Under the pieces are notes generated by a model. That model ran no database searches. It worked only from the letters and a program-made list of their open reading frames with translations, and was not told the DNA's origin. Positions 1-8,410 of a DNA stretch of 64,000 bases are shown here, one piece after another. Location: positions 434,001 to 498,000 of the forward strand of contig NZ_JAMBLT010000001.1 in the NCBI RefSeq assembly GCF_023336895.1, given 5' to 3'. This DNA comes from Parasutterella secunda (GTDB lineage Bacteria; Pseudomonadota; Gammaproteobacteria; Burkholderiales; Burkholderiaceae_F). Position numbers and translations under genes: made by a program. Every line of letters begins with the position of its first letter. Positions within the stretch are counted from its first letter, which is position 1.

Positions 1-896
1 GCACCGATCACTTCGTCAAGTTTGACTGAAACAAAGGGCTTTTTGTGGGCATCGGGGTCAAGTCTTGCAATAACCAAGAGTTGTTGCACAAGACCGGTTG
101 CCCGGTCAATACCAGCGTGAAGCCGTCCAAAGGCCTTTTGACGACTTTCTTCCGTTTTAGCGCGTTCGGCCAATTGGACTTGAAGTTTGAGTGCGGTCAG
201 CGGGGTTCTAAGCTCGTGCGCAGCGTCAGAAGCAAATCGCTTTTGCGCTTCAAGGCTTTGCTCCAATTTGGCCAATAAATCATTTAAAGCCAAAACCAAC
301 TGCTTAACTTCAACCGGGAGCCCTTTAACAGGCAACGGTTCCAGTGATGTGGATGAGCGGGTGGAAACGATCTTGGCGGTTCGATTAAGGCTTGCTAAGC
401 CCTGCCCAACCAACAGCCACACAGCGACGATTAAAAAAGGCAGTAGTAAAACCAAAGGCTGCAAAATGTGAAGCGCGGATGTAAAAGCTAATTTCACTCG
501 GACATCCACGGGCTGAGCCGTGATAATAGAAATATTGTGAACAGTCTTTAAAGCAAAAATTCGCCAGGTCTGTCCTTCGTGACGAATGTTGGCAAAACCT
601 TCGATATCGGTTACCGGAAAAGGAGAGGGAAGACCGCTGGATAGGTGTGTCTGGCCGGAAACGGTGTCTAAGAGCTGAATGACAATATGTTGCTCGTCGG
701 AGCCGGATGGTTGGACATCCGGTAGTGTCCCGTCGGTGTGTGCGCTTAAAGACAGGGCAATTTGCTGCAGTTCAGTGTCTAGAAAACGGTCAACTTCGCC
801 ACGGGCAGAGATAAACGTCATGTAGGTCGCCGCTACCCCTGCTAAGAGCAGCGCGATACAAAACGTCCATAATAGTCTGTCGCGAATGGAATACAT
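1..896 (-). CDS. Two-component sensor histidine kinase (partial, 3' end missing)
   Basis: Membrane sensor kinase expected to phosphorylate the response regulator encoded just upstream. Translating the minus strand from the ATG at 896 gives an open frame to the window edge, so the C-terminal catalytic ATPase domain lies outside. Visible in order: an N-terminal membrane segment (about residues 8-30), a periplasmic sensor region, a second membrane segment (about 155-175), a HAMP-like linker, and the dimerisation/phosphoacceptor H-box reading FASDAAHELRTPL, whose His is the phosphorylation site. The layout matches the QseC/TctE family. The regulator stop lies six bases before this start, so the two genes form one operon. 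The signal sensed cannot be read from the sequence. Confidence 0.88.
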   Translation of the reverse strand, partial: MYSIRDRLLWTFCIALLLAGVAATYMTFISARGEVDRFLDTELQQIALSLSAHTDGTLPDVQPSGSDEQHIVIQLLDTVSGQTHLSSGLPSPFPVTDIEGFANIRHEGQTWRIFALKTVHNISIITAQPVDVRVKLAFTSALHILQPLVLLLPFLIVAVWLLVGQGLASLNRTAKIVSTRSSTSLEPLPVKGLPVEVKQLVLALNDLLAKLEQSLEAQKRFASDAAHELRTPLTALKLQVQLAERAKTEESRQKAFGRLHAGIDRATGLVQQLLVIARLDPDAHKKPFVSVKLDEVIG

Positions 897-902
897 GATG
901 GT

Positions 903-1559
903 TTAGGTTTCCAGAATGTAACCCACACCGCGGACGGTTTTAATGGCATCTTCGCTTAGCTTCTTGCGAAGGTGGTGGATATGCACTTCAATAGCGTTGC
1001 TGCCGATGGAAGAGTCCCAGTTGTAGAGTTTTTCTTCCAATTGAGAGCGAGAGAGAACCAGTCCCGGGCGCTCTGCGAGCGCTAAAAGAAGGGCGAATTC
1101 TTTGCTAGAGAGCAAAATAGACTCGCCATTGAAGATGACTTCATGTGTGGCAGGTTTAATTTGCAGACGTCCGCGTTCAATCATGGGTTCTGCGCGGCCC
1201 GCGGAGCGGCGAAGAAGGGCTCTCACACGGGCAAACAATTCATCTAAATCAAAGGGTTTGATGAGATAGTCATCGGCGCCGGCATCCAACCCCTTAATGC
1301 GGTCTTCAACCGTATCGCGTGCGGTTGTCACAAGAACTGGAGTGAGATTACGCTCGGCTCGCATTTCTTCGAGCACTTTGATGCCGTCTTTACCGGGCAG
1401 GCCTAAGTCCAAGATGACAAGAGAGAATTCGGTTGTGCGGAGAGCTAAAAGAGCAGAATGGCCGTCTTGTACCCAATCCACTGCATAACCCTCATCGGTG
1501 AGGCCATCGACAACACTTTCTCCGATCATCGGGTCGTCTTCTACCAGTAATAGTCTCAC
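903..1559 (-). CDS. OmpR-family response regulator (QseB/TctD-like)
   Basis: DNA-binding response regulator of 218 residues, the normal family length. The receiver domain (about 1-115) has the acidic pair D8-D9, the phosphoacceptor D51 in the ILDLGLPG segment, T79 and K101 in the LIKPF motif. The C-terminal winged helix (about 125-218) ends with the typical IHHLRKKL...VRGVGYIL recognition region. It is transcribed first, followed after six bases by the sensor kinase, so the two are partners. It is divergent from the membrane protein gene at 1695; the 135-base gap between them must hold both promoters, but I see no clear hexamers. QseB or TctD as a specific identity is not established. Confidence 0.92.
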   Translation of the reverse strand: MRLLLVEDDPMIGESVVDGLTDEGYAVDWVQDGHSALLALRTTEFSLVILDLGLPGKDGIKVLEEMRAERNLTPVLVTTARDTVEDRIKGLDAGADDYLIKPFDLDELFARVRALLRRSAGRAEPMIERGRLQIKPATHEVIFNGESILLSSKEFALLLALAERPGLVLSRSQLEEKLYNWDSSIGSNAIEVHIHHLRKKLSEDAIKTVRGVGYILET

Positions 1560-1694
1560 GGTTTTCTCCTTGCCAATTGAATGCTCGATAGCGTATCAGA
1601 ATGTATGTAAATTTAAAAACTTCCGCAATCGTATGCCGAAGTGTGCTAATTTTTAATGCAAGAAAAATTATAAATAGAAGAAGGAAAAACGAAG

Positions 1695-2117
1695 ATGTCA
1701 GATTTGACACCCTATAACAATGAGGCGCCGAAGAAGAATTTGTTGTTTGTCACGCAGCTCGTCTACATTTTGCACGGTTTAAGTATCGTGATTGGCTTAA
1801 TGACGGGTGCAACCATTATTTCGGCCTTTTTATTCGGGTGGCCTTCTATTGCGGCAGTTATTCTCAATTACATTATGGCGCCTGATGCCAGGGGGACTTT
1901 TCTTCAATCGCATTTTTCCTGGCAAATCCGAACTTTTTGGTATGGCATGATTTGGACGGTTTTGGTGGCTATTGTTGGTGTGTTGTTGACGCCTTTTGTG
2001 ATCGGCCCCTTTATTTGGTTAATCGGCTTTGTAGTGTTGGGAATTTGGGTGGCTTACCGTATTGTGGTAGGCTGGTTGCGTCTGCGCCAATACCGGCCGG
2101 TATTCTCTGATTATTAA
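1695..2117 (+). CDS. Small integral membrane protein, DUF4870-like
   Basis: Protein of 140 residues with a short polar N-terminus and three or four hydrophobic segments (about 20-40, 45-62, 85-105 and 108-130), ending in a basic RLRQYRP tail. The pattern, including a conserved-looking SHFSWQIRTFW segment between helices, resembles the DUF4870 / TIGR-type membrane proteins found next to many betaproteobacterial genes. No catalytic motif is visible and no function can be assigned. A purine-rich AGAAGAAGG sequence upstream of the ATG may serve as ribosome binding site. It is divergent from the response regulator and is followed by the fadL-type porin, separated by a 191-base gap. Confidence 0.7.
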   Translation: MSDLTPYNNEAPKKNLLFVTQLVYILHGLSIVIGLMTGATIISAFLFGWPSIAAVILNYIMAPDARGTFLQSHFSWQIRTFWYGMIWTVLVAIVGVLLTPFVIGPFIWLIGFVVLGIWVAYRIVVGWLRLRQYRPVFSDY

Positions 2118-2229
2118 AGGTTTTTTCTATTTTTAAGTAGATTAAACCGTTTTGGGTAGTATTAGGGTTATTACTAATAAAAATAGTAAAATTTAGACAC
2201 AAAAAATCCGCAAAATTCAGTCGTTTCGG

Positions 2230-2274
2230 AAGCGTAAAGGTTTTGTTCTTGCTTGTTCCTAAACCTTTACGCTT
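2230..2274. repeat. Perfect 14-bp inverted repeat upstream of the FadL-type porin
   Basis: Arms AAGCGTAAAGGTTT (2230-2243) and AAACCTTTACGCTT (2261-2274) are exact reverse complements with a 17-base spacer, and the right arm runs into a T-rich stretch. It sits 34 bases before the porin start. It could be a Rho-independent terminator for the upstream membrane protein gene, a 5'-UTR hairpin of the porin mRNA, or an operator. The T-tract favours a terminator, but the nearness to the porin Shine-Dalgarno favours a regulatory role. Confidence 0.7.
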
Positions 2275-2308
2275 TTGTTTTTAATTTTTCCCATTCTGGA
2301 GAGAATTG

Positions 2309-3661
2309 ATGTCTTTCATGAAAAAGAGTGCTGCTGCGTTGGTGCTGACTGGTGTGGCCGCCGCAACTTCTACGGCCTTGGCTGCCGGTTTCCAATTAAC
2401 GGAACAATCCTCTTTAGGTGCTGGTCGTGCATACGCCGGTGCCGGTATCGTCGGTGACGACTTGTCTGCAGTTCACTACAACCCCGCCGGTATGACCTTG
2501 TTGGAAGGTACGCGTTTCCAAGCCGGTGGCGTGTGGATTGCTTTGAATGCTGACTACAACGGAAAAGATGGATCTAGTGAAAATGGTCGTTTGAAAGGAC
2601 AAATGATTCCTGCAGGTTACGTGACGCACCAAGTCAATGACAAAATTTGGTTGGGTTTTGCGATGACGGTGCCCTTCGGAATGGGTACGGAGTATGACCG
2701 AAACTGGTCTGAAAGCCAACGTGGTACCAATGCGAAGATCTACACGTTTGACATGAATCCGAACATTGCTTGGAAGGTTAACGATTTCTTAAGCGTAGGT
2801 GCTGGTATCTCCGTTCAATATGCCAAGGCAGAACTTGGAATGGGATTGAAAGAAGGGGATATGTATTTAGGTCATGGTAAGGTTGAAGCTGACAGCTGGG
2901 ATTGGGGCTTTAACTTGGGTATTATGATCAGCCCGACTGATAAGTTGCGCTTTGGTTTAGCCTATCGTTCTGCCATTGAACACGACGCTGATGGTACAAC
3001 AAAGCTTAGTGGAATGAATGGTACCCTCGGTGGGATTCAAATGCCAGCTTTAGGTCAAGCATTGTCTTCTTTGGAAGGACAAACCTTTGGTATGTCCACA
3101 AGTATTAAGACCCCCGACACAGTTATGTTAACGGGTACTTGGGAAGCTACAGAAAAATTACGTTTGTCTGGGTTAATTCGTTGGGCGAACTGGTCCAATT
3201 TCAAGGAACTTAATATTGAAAATGATGTTCCTGGATCAATCTTGGGCGCTTTTGATGGTTTGATTTCGAGCAACCCTGCTCTTGGTCAACTTGGTTTAAG
3301 CAGTGAGATGTTGACAAATGTGGATGTTGTTAATGAATGGAAAGACACGTGGCTCTTCTCTGTCGGTGCCGACTACAAGATTAACAATGCGTTCACCGTC
3401 CGTGGTGGTATCGCTTATGAAACGAGTCCGGTTGATGATCAATCCACTCGTATGGCTGTGATTCCGGATACTGATCGTGTTTGGTTGTCCTTGGGTGCCT
3501 CTTGGTACGCCACAAAGGATCTCCAATTTGATATTGGTGCAACCTACTTGATGGGTGTTGGTGATAAAGATCTTTACGATGATGTCAACGGTACGAAAGC
3601 TGGAGAATTCGACTCTTTGGATGCCTACCTCCTTGGCATTCAAATGCAATACCGTTTCTAA
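2309..3661 (+). CDS. Outer-membrane long-chain fatty acid/hydrocarbon transporter, OmpP1/FadL/TodX family
   Basis: Outer-membrane beta-barrel that lets hydrophobic compounds pass into the periplasm. The ATG at 2309 is chosen because GGAGAG lies five bases upstream; the frame also has a TTG at 2306. The 450-residue product has a signal peptide of about 26 residues ending LAA, followed by the family hallmark GFQLTEQS at the mature N-terminus and the NPAGM motif of the FadL hatch domain. It ends in an aromatic residue (YRF), as outer-membrane proteins do. The substrate cannot be told from the sequence. It stands alone, with a terminator at 3685-3726. Confidence 0.93.
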   Translation: MSFMKKSAAALVLTGVAAATSTALAAGFQLTEQSSLGAGRAYAGAGIVGDDLSAVHYNPAGMTLLEGTRFQAGGVWIALNADYNGKDGSSENGRLKGQMIPAGYVTHQVNDKIWLGFAMTVPFGMGTEYDRNWSESQRGTNAKIYTFDMNPNIAWKVNDFLSVGAGISVQYAKAELGMGLKEGDMYLGHGKVEADSWDWGFNLGIMISPTDKLRFGLAYRSAIEHDADGTTKLSGMNGTLGGIQMPALGQALSSLEGQTFGMSTSIKTPDTVMLTGTWEATEKLRLSGLIRWANWSNFKELNIENDVPGSILGAFDGLISSNPALGQLGLSSEMLTNVDVVNEWKDTWLFSVGADYKINNAFTVRGGIAYETSPVDDQSTRMAVIPDTDRVWLSLGASWYATKDLQFDIGATYLMGVGDKDLYDDVNGTKAGEFDSLDAYLLGIQMQYRF

Positions 3662-3684
3662 TCTGATTTAGATTAAAACACCTA

Positions 3685-3726
3685 GAAAGCCGGTTTCTCA
3701 TGACGTGGGAGACTGGCTTTTCTTTT
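3685..3726 (+). terminator. Rho-independent terminator after the FadL-type porin
   Basis: A hairpin with outer arms AAAGCC / GGCTTT, continued by imperfect pairing of GTTTCTC with GAGACT, is followed by TCTTTT. It lies 24 bases after the porin stop. Confidence 0.75.
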
Positions 3727-3771
3727 AGGTGCGTAATAACATAAGGCGCGTTTAATTAAGAGGAAGAAGGC

Positions 3772-4326
3772 ATGGCGCTCGGGGCAACGATTTACAAAGC
3801 CAATATTGATATTTCGGATGTGGACCGCGGTTATTACGGTTCGCACCTCTGTACCCTTGCGCGTCATCCGTCCGAAACCGAGGAGCGTTTGGCTATCCGC
3901 ATGTTAGCTTTTTGCTTATACGTTGGCGAAACAGACATGCGCTTAGAATTCGGTCGCGGGCTTTCAACAGAAGGGGAACCCGCCCTATGGGAAATCGATG
4001 ATACGGGAGCCATTGTCCGTTGGATTGATGTGGGTGTGCCCGATATCAAACAGATTCGAAAAGCGGCCGGCCGCAGTGATGAAGAAATCGTCATCGCCTA
4101 CGGTGAAGATAGAATCGATCCTTGGTGGAAACAGCATTGCGCTGATATGCGCAAAGTCGATAAGCTCTCGGTGGCTATGCTAAAGGATGCGGAAGTTGCT
4201 CAAATGCTACCGCTTATGAGTCGCACGATGCATTTAACCGTAACAGTTCAGGACGGGGTGGTTTGGTTATCCGATAGTGTTCATACCGCTCAAGTGCAAA
4301 TGCATTGGCTTTTGAAGCGGGATTGA
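3772..4326 (+). CDS. yaeQ: YaeQ family protein
   Basis: The 184-residue product matches the YaeQ family over its whole length: it starts MALGATIYKA, has the LARHPSET.ER segment near residue 30, the ELEF-RGLS region, the WIDVGVPD.K.I.KA stretch, and the QDGVVWLSD motif near the C-terminus. YaeQ has a PD-(D/E)XK nuclease-like fold; its biochemical role is not settled, although Salmonella YaeQ suppresses loss of the RfaH antiterminator. An AGAGGAAGAAGG purine stretch precedes the ATG. Its stop is only two bases from that of the convergent ybgE, so there is no room for a terminator between them. Confidence 0.9.
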   Translation: MALGATIYKANIDISDVDRGYYGSHLCTLARHPSETEERLAIRMLAFCLYVGETDMRLEFGRGLSTEGEPALWEIDDTGAIVRWIDVGVPDIKQIRKAAGRSDEEIVIAYGEDRIDPWWKQHCADMRKVDKLSVAMLKDAEVAQMLPLMSRTMHLTVTVQDGVVWLSDSVHTAQVQMHWLLKRD

Positions 4327-4328
4327 AA

Positions 4329-4595
4329 TTAGAGCGAGATCATCGTGGCTCCGACGATCATCAGGGGCCAGGCGACAAGCGGAGAGAAAAGAATTTTGAG
4401 GGTTTTATTCTCAGGAATAAAGCCGAAGCCGTGAACGTAGGCAAAGCTCATTCCCAATAAAAGGCATACCAACCAGCCGTGCGGTACGGCATGCATATCA
4501 ATCGCTACGAGTCTTGGAAAACAAACGACAGCCACCGTGACGGCTAAAGCCGCCACGATGGAAATAAAGCGAGTGATAATAACGCCCTTAGCCAT
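4329..4595 (-). CDS. ybgE: Cyd operon protein YbgE
   Basis: Small membrane protein of 88 residues with three hydrophobic segments (about 7-26, 38-56 and 68-87). The second loop carries HGFGFIPENKTLKILFSPL, which fits the HG.GF.P......F.P signature of YbgE. Family members accompany cytochrome bd oxidase genes; the role is probably in assembly or stability of the oxidase but is not firmly established. The ATG overlaps the cydX stop as TAATG, indicating translational coupling. It is the last gene of the cydP-cydA-cydB-cydX-ybgE operon. Confidence 0.85.
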   Translation of the reverse strand: MAKGVIITRFISIVAALAVTVAVVCFPRLVAIDMHAVPHGWLVCLLLGMSFAYVHGFGFIPENKTLKILFSPLVAWPLMIVGATMISL

Positions 4596-4702
4596 TATTT
4601 TTCTTGCGAAGCGTCGTCATTTTTGAGCTCATACATGGCTGCCATCAAAACAGCGAAGACAATCGCTAAAAGCAACCCGACAAACCAGTAAATGTAGAAC
4701 AT
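4595..4702 (-). CDS. cydX: Cytochrome bd oxidase small subunit CydX
   Basis: A 35-residue single-pass membrane protein, beginning MFYIYWFVG and with a charged tail KNDDASQEK. The N-terminal aromatic cluster, the single transmembrane helix and the position directly after cydB match CydX, the small subunit that stabilises the haem groups of the CydAB oxidase. A GGAGT Shine-Dalgarno overlaps the end of cydB, 11 bases before this start. Its stop codon shares one base with the ybgE start. Confidence 0.9.
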   Translation of the reverse strand: MFYIYWFVGLLLAIVFAVLMAAMYELKNDDASQEK

Positions 4703-4713
4703 AGAGTTACTCC

Positions 4714-5850
4714 TTAATAAAGCGACTTGTCGTTTTCTTTAATGTATTGAGCCGTAAGTTTCCCGCTCATCACCTTGTAAGCCCATCCTGTGTAGATCAA
4801 AACGATCGGCAGGAAAATAAGCGTCACAATAAACATCACCTGTAGGGTGAGCTGAGAGCTTGTGCAGTCCCACATGGTGAGCGAAGAGACCGGATGGCTC
4901 GAAGACGGCAGAATAAACGGGAACATGGCGATCAAGGGCGTGAGCACAATGCAAAGAATGCTCACGGCGCTAGCCAAAACCGCTGAAAGCGGACGCCAGA
5001 CGTATTCACACAAAACCCCAATTAACGCAGCCGCAATGCCTAAAACAGGAATGACAAAGAGTACGGGATAATTGAAGAAATTCGTAAACCATGCGCCATC
5101 GCTTACTTGTACGCTCTTTAAGAGGGGGTTGGCAACGCCTGCGGGATTGATGTCGGTTGCGACATAACCTTGAATGCCGAAGTAAACCCAGATGCCGCCT
5201 AAAGCAAACAACACCGCTGTTGCCGTTCCAGCCATCAAACCGACTTTACGGGCACGAGCTTGCAGCTGTCCGGTTGTGCGAAGAATCAAGTAGTTGGCGC
5301 CATGGAAAATGATCATGGCAATGGAAACCACGCCGCACAGGAGGGCAAAGGGATTTAAAAGAGCCCAAAAACTTCCGGTGTAGGTCGAGCGCAATGTTTC
5401 ATCGAAATGAAACGGCACGCCTTGGAGCATATTGCCAAAGGCTACACCAAAAATAATGGGCGGCACGAAACTGCCGATAAACAAAGCCCAGTCCCAAGAG
5501 GTACGCCATTTTTCAGCGGGCACCCGACTTCTGTAGTCAAAGGCTACCGGACGCAAAATAAGGGCGGCAAGCACAATAAAGAGCGCCCAGTAAAGTCCGG
5601 AGAAAGCTGTGGCGTAAACGAGCGGCCAAGCGGCAAAGATGGCGCCGCCTCCCGTTAAAAGCCAGACTTGGTTACCGTCCCAGTGGGGAGCAACCGTGTT
5701 AATCATCACGCGGCGTTCGGTGTCGTTTTTACCCAAGAAGGGCAAAAGCGAACCCACCCCCATGTCTTGGCCGTCCATAACGGCAAAGCCAACCAAAAGA
5801 ACACCCACGAAAAGCCACCAGACAAGTTTCAGGATTTCATAATCGATCAT
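4714..5850 (-). CDS. cydB: Cytochrome bd ubiquinol oxidase subunit II
   Basis: Inner-membrane subunit of the quinol oxidase that reduces oxygen to water with high affinity and without proton pumping. The 378-residue protein has the typical N-terminus with a membrane helix followed by FAVMDGQDMGVG, the WDGNQVWLLTGGGAIFAAWP motif (about 55-75) and many further membrane helices. Length equals the CydB family norm. GGAGTAAAGCATC before the ATG at 5850 supplies the ribosome binding site; only six bases separate it from the cydA stop. It pairs with CydA and is followed by CydX. Confidence 0.97.
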   Translation of the reverse strand: MIDYEILKLVWWLFVGVLLVGFAVMDGQDMGVGSLLPFLGKNDTERRVMINTVAPHWDGNQVWLLTGGGAIFAAWPLVYATAFSGLYWALFIVLAALILRPVAFDYRSRVPAEKWRTSWDWALFIGSFVPPIIFGVAFGNMLQGVPFHFDETLRSTYTGSFWALLNPFALLCGVVSIAMIIFHGANYLILRTTGQLQARARKVGLMAGTATAVLFALGGIWVYFGIQGYVATDINPAGVANPLLKSVQVSDGAWFTNFFNYPVLFVIPVLGIAAALIGVLCEYVWRPLSAVLASAVSILCIVLTPLIAMFPFILPSSSHPVSSLTMWDCTSSQLTLQVMFIVTLIFLPIVLIYTGWAYKVMSGKLTAQYIKENDKSLY

Positions 5851-5856
5851 GATGCT

Positions 5857-7425
5857 TTACTCCTTGTCATTTAAACGGTTGCGTTCGAAGAAATAACGGC
5901 CGGTACCTAAGAAACTCGGACCGGTCTTAATCAGTTTGATCATGAGCCACATTTCCACAACCAAAAGGGCGGAATACAGAAGGACAAAACCGATAAGTGA
6001 GCCCATCACACTTCCGACAGACAATGTGGAAGTGGAAAGATGCACGGGGAGAATTTCATAAATACTCCACGGTTGACGGCCGTATTCAGCCACCATCCAA
6101 CCCAATTCACAGGCAATCCACGGTAAGGGCAGAGCTAAAAAGCTTGCCTTTAAAAGCCAACGGCGAGAGGTGATCAAATCCTTGGCTGAATAGTAAAGAC
6201 CGAAGGCAAAGACCAATAAAAGCGCAATACCGCAGCCCACCATGGCTCTGAAGCTCCAGAACATGATGTTGACGCCGGGAATGGTGTCTTGCGCAGCTTG
6301 AGCAATCATCTCAGGTGTTGCACGAGACGGATCTTCCGTGTATTTGCGCAAAAGCATTCCGTAGCCCAAATCGTCTTTAACGGCACTAAATTGTTCACGC
6401 AAGGCGGCGTTATCAGGGTCTTTTCGCAAAGCCGTCAGCGTTTGCATGGCCACAATACCGTTTTGGATGCGTTGGGTATTTTGTTCAATCAAATCCTTAA
6501 TGCCGGGAATCGGCGTATCAAGGGAGCGCGTGGCGATGATGCCAAAGAGCCAGGGGATTTCAACATTGGCTCGAGTGACTTGGTTTTCTTCGTCAGGAAG
6601 ACCGAAAATCGTCATCGGAGCCGGGGCGGGAACCGTTTCCCAGGCGGCTTCCATCGCAGCCATCTTGGCCGGTTGATCTTTAGCGACAAGGTAACCTGAT
6701 TCATCACCTAAGTGAATGGTGAAAATCGAGACGATCAAACCAAAAGCAGCGGCGACTCGGAAAGAACGTTTAGCAAATTCCAAATCACGGCCTTTGAGCA
6801 TGTACCAAGCCGACACGGCTAAAACAAAAAGCGCGCCGGTGACGTAACCCGCGGCAATCGTGTGACCAAATTTAGCCTGGGCCCAGGGACTTAAAATCAC
6901 GTCAAAGAAATTGGTCATTTCCATGCGCATGGTTTCAAAATTAAAGTCCGAGCCGACCGGATATTGCATCCAGGCATTGGCGATCAAAATCCACAAGGCC
7001 GAGAGGTTGGAACCCAGGGCCATGAAAATCGTCACAATAAGGTGGGTGGATTTTTTAAGACGTTTCCAGCCAAAGAAAAAGAGTCCGATGAAGGTTGATT
7101 CCAAGAAGAAAGCCATAAGGCCTTCAATGGCAAGCGGGGCGCCGAAAATGTCGCCGACATAGTGCGAGTAGTAGGCCCAGTTTGTGCCAAATTGGAATTC
7201 CATCGTGATACCGGTAGCAACCCCCAGCGCAAAATTGACGCCAAAAAGTTTGCCCCAGAATTTTGTCATGTCTTTGTAGACTTCTTTTCCGGTTACCACG
7301 TAGCAGGCTTCCATGACGACCAGCATGAACGAAAGCCCGAGCGTGAGTGGCACGAAAATGAAGTGATACATGGAGGTCAGTGCAAACTGCCACCGTGAAA
7401 GATCAACTAATTCGGTCGAAATCAT
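5857..7425 (-). CDS. cydA: Cytochrome bd ubiquinol oxidase subunit I
   Basis: Haem-carrying subunit of cytochrome bd oxidase; it oxidises quinol at the periplasmic side and reduces oxygen at haem d. The 522-residue protein has the likely haem ligands H21 (in SMYHFIF) and H188 (in [11 protein letters not shown]), the acidic proton-path residues E101 and E109 in [10 protein letters not shown], a Q-loop containing [12 protein letters not shown], and GRQPW near the end of the oxidase core. All are family hallmarks. It is the second gene of the operon, 34 bases after cydP. The oxidase suits life at low oxygen. Confidence 0.97.
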   Translation of the reverse strand: MISTELVDLSRWQFALTSMYHFIFVPLTLGLSFMLVVMEACYVVTGKEVYKDMTKFWGKLFGVNFALGVATGITMEFQFGTNWAYYSHYVGDIFGAPLAIEGLMAFFLESTFIGLFFFGWKRLKKSTHLIVTIFMALGSNLSALWILIANAWMQYPVGSDFNFETMRMEMTNFFDVILSPWAQAKFGHTIAAGYVTGALFVLAVSAWYMLKGRDLEFAKRSFRVAAAFGLIVSIFTIHLGDESGYLVAKDQPAKMAAMEAAWETVPAPAPMTIFGLPDEENQVTRANVEIPWLFGIIATRSLDTPIPGIKDLIEQNTQRIQNGIVAMQTLTALRKDPDNAALREQFSAVKDDLGYGMLLRKYTEDPSRATPEMIAQAAQDTIPGVNIMFWSFRAMVGCGIALLLVFAFGLYYSAKDLITSRRWLLKASFLALPLPWIACELGWMVAEYGRQPWSIYEILPVHLSTSTLSVGSVMGSLIGFVLLYSALLVVEMWLMIKLIKTGPSFLGTGRYFFERNRLNDKE

Positions 7426-7459
7426 AAAAAGAACCTTTTGAAGAGATTAACTGCGGCAG

Positions 7460-7678
7460 TTAGGGGGATTTATTCTTTTCTGCCACAGAGGAGACCGGAG
7501 CGGTGTCGGCCAAAAGCGCCTGTCCGACAGACTGCGGGTCGGTCTCTACCCGTTTGTCTGAACCGAAAAAAAGATAGCCTAAACAAGCAATTACGGCAAT
7601 TTTGCACGCTAAAGTTACAGCGACTTTAACGGTCAATTGTCGGTCATTACGGGAAGCGTTGTTTTTCGAATCAGACAT
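7460..7678 (-). CDS. cydP: Cytochrome oxidase putative small subunit CydP
   Basis: A 72-residue protein with a basic N-terminus (RNDRQLTVK), one membrane helix (about 16-36) and a short tail with SDKRVETDPQSVGQALL. This pattern and its place just upstream of cydA fit CydP, a small protein found with bd oxidases in betaproteobacteria. I place the start at the ATG at 7678; an in-frame TTG at 7729 would add 17 residues of unconvincing sequence. Neither start has a strong Shine-Dalgarno. CydP is here together with CydX and YbgE, which is less usual. Confidence 0.75.
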   Translation of the reverse strand: MSDSKNNASRNDRQLTVKVAVTLACKIAVIACLGYLFFGSDKRVETDPQSVGQALLADTAPVSSVAEKNKSP

Positions 7679-7749
7679 AATCAGACGTAAGGATACTGAC
7701 TGATACAAAATTTGGATAGAGTCTTTCAATAAAAGCTATGAGAGCGATT

Positions 7750-7778
7750 GAAAAAAGCGAGCCGTAAAGACTCGCTTA
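7750..7778 (-). terminator. Rho-independent terminator after the DUF1801 gene
   Basis: Read on the minus strand, AAGCGAG and CTCGCTT form a seven-base-pair stem with a nine-base loop, followed directly by TTTT. It lies 24 bases after the stop of the minus-strand gene at 7802. Confidence 0.85.
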
Positions 7779-7801
7779 TCGTTGCTCTGAGATCAGAAGG
7801 C

Positions 7802-8302
7802 TTATTTTTTCGCCTTTTTCGTATCATCAATGATTTCGATGACATCTTCCTCGCGGCTCTTCATAGAGATGCGCACAACGGGCGGCGGAGCTTTAGCATC
7901 CTCTTCAGTTACCCCCCAGATGGTGAGCATCTGAGCCTGAGTCGGCACTTCACCCTGAGCCACACGGCTGCGGCGGGCGGTCACCGAGTCTCGAACAATC
8001 TTTTCAATGTTATCGAGCGGAATACGATTCAAATCGTTAAACAAAATGCTGCGGTGTTCCATGTCCACCTGAAGTTTGTCCTTGAAGGCTTCAATCACGG
8101 ACTCTTCGGCGACATATAACGTCATGGATTTCTCACCGGACTCCAGCGCAAAAAGCGGCCCCTGAAGTTCATAGAAGGCCAAGGCATGGCGCATGCTTTC
8201 CCTTACACCCCGTGCCGAACGACGAATAAGGCTGCAGATTTTCGCCATCGCTACTCGGCGATCAGGCGGCAGGTTTTGCAGGTAATCACCAACTGTCGAC
8301 AT
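7802..8302 (-). CDS. DUF1801 domain protein
   Basis: Cytoplasmic protein of 166 residues. The first 110 residues follow the DUF1801 (YdhG-like) pattern: VGDYLQNLPPDRR at the N-terminus, a helix with RRSARGVRESMRHALAFYELQGPLFAL, the strand KSMTLYV, then a C-terminal helical pair. The last 50 residues are an extra tail ending in lysines (DDTKKAKK). Relatives have been called iron chaperones, but there is no firm evidence for this here. It is monocistronic, with its own terminator, and sits between the cyd operon and a lipoprotein gene. Confidence 0.7.
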   Translation of the reverse strand: MSTVGDYLQNLPPDRRVAMAKICSLIRRSARGVRESMRHALAFYELQGPLFALESGEKSMTLYVAEESVIEAFKDKLQVDMEHRSILFNDLNRIPLDNIEKIVRDSVTARRSRVAQGEVPTQAQMLTIWGVTEEDAKAPPPVVRISMKSREEDVIEIIDDTKKAKK

Positions 8303-8410
8303 GAAAAAATCCCCTAAAAAACTGGGAAAAACAAGCTCCTAATTTTACACGGATTTTCCCTGTTCCTCCAGTCCCTTTGGAAATTTTCTGAGTATTTCTC
8401 GGTACTTGCG

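Noticed and set aside
45-471. Two plus-strand frames at the left end
   Set aside because: They lie opposite the histidine kinase, whose H-box is read on the minus strand.
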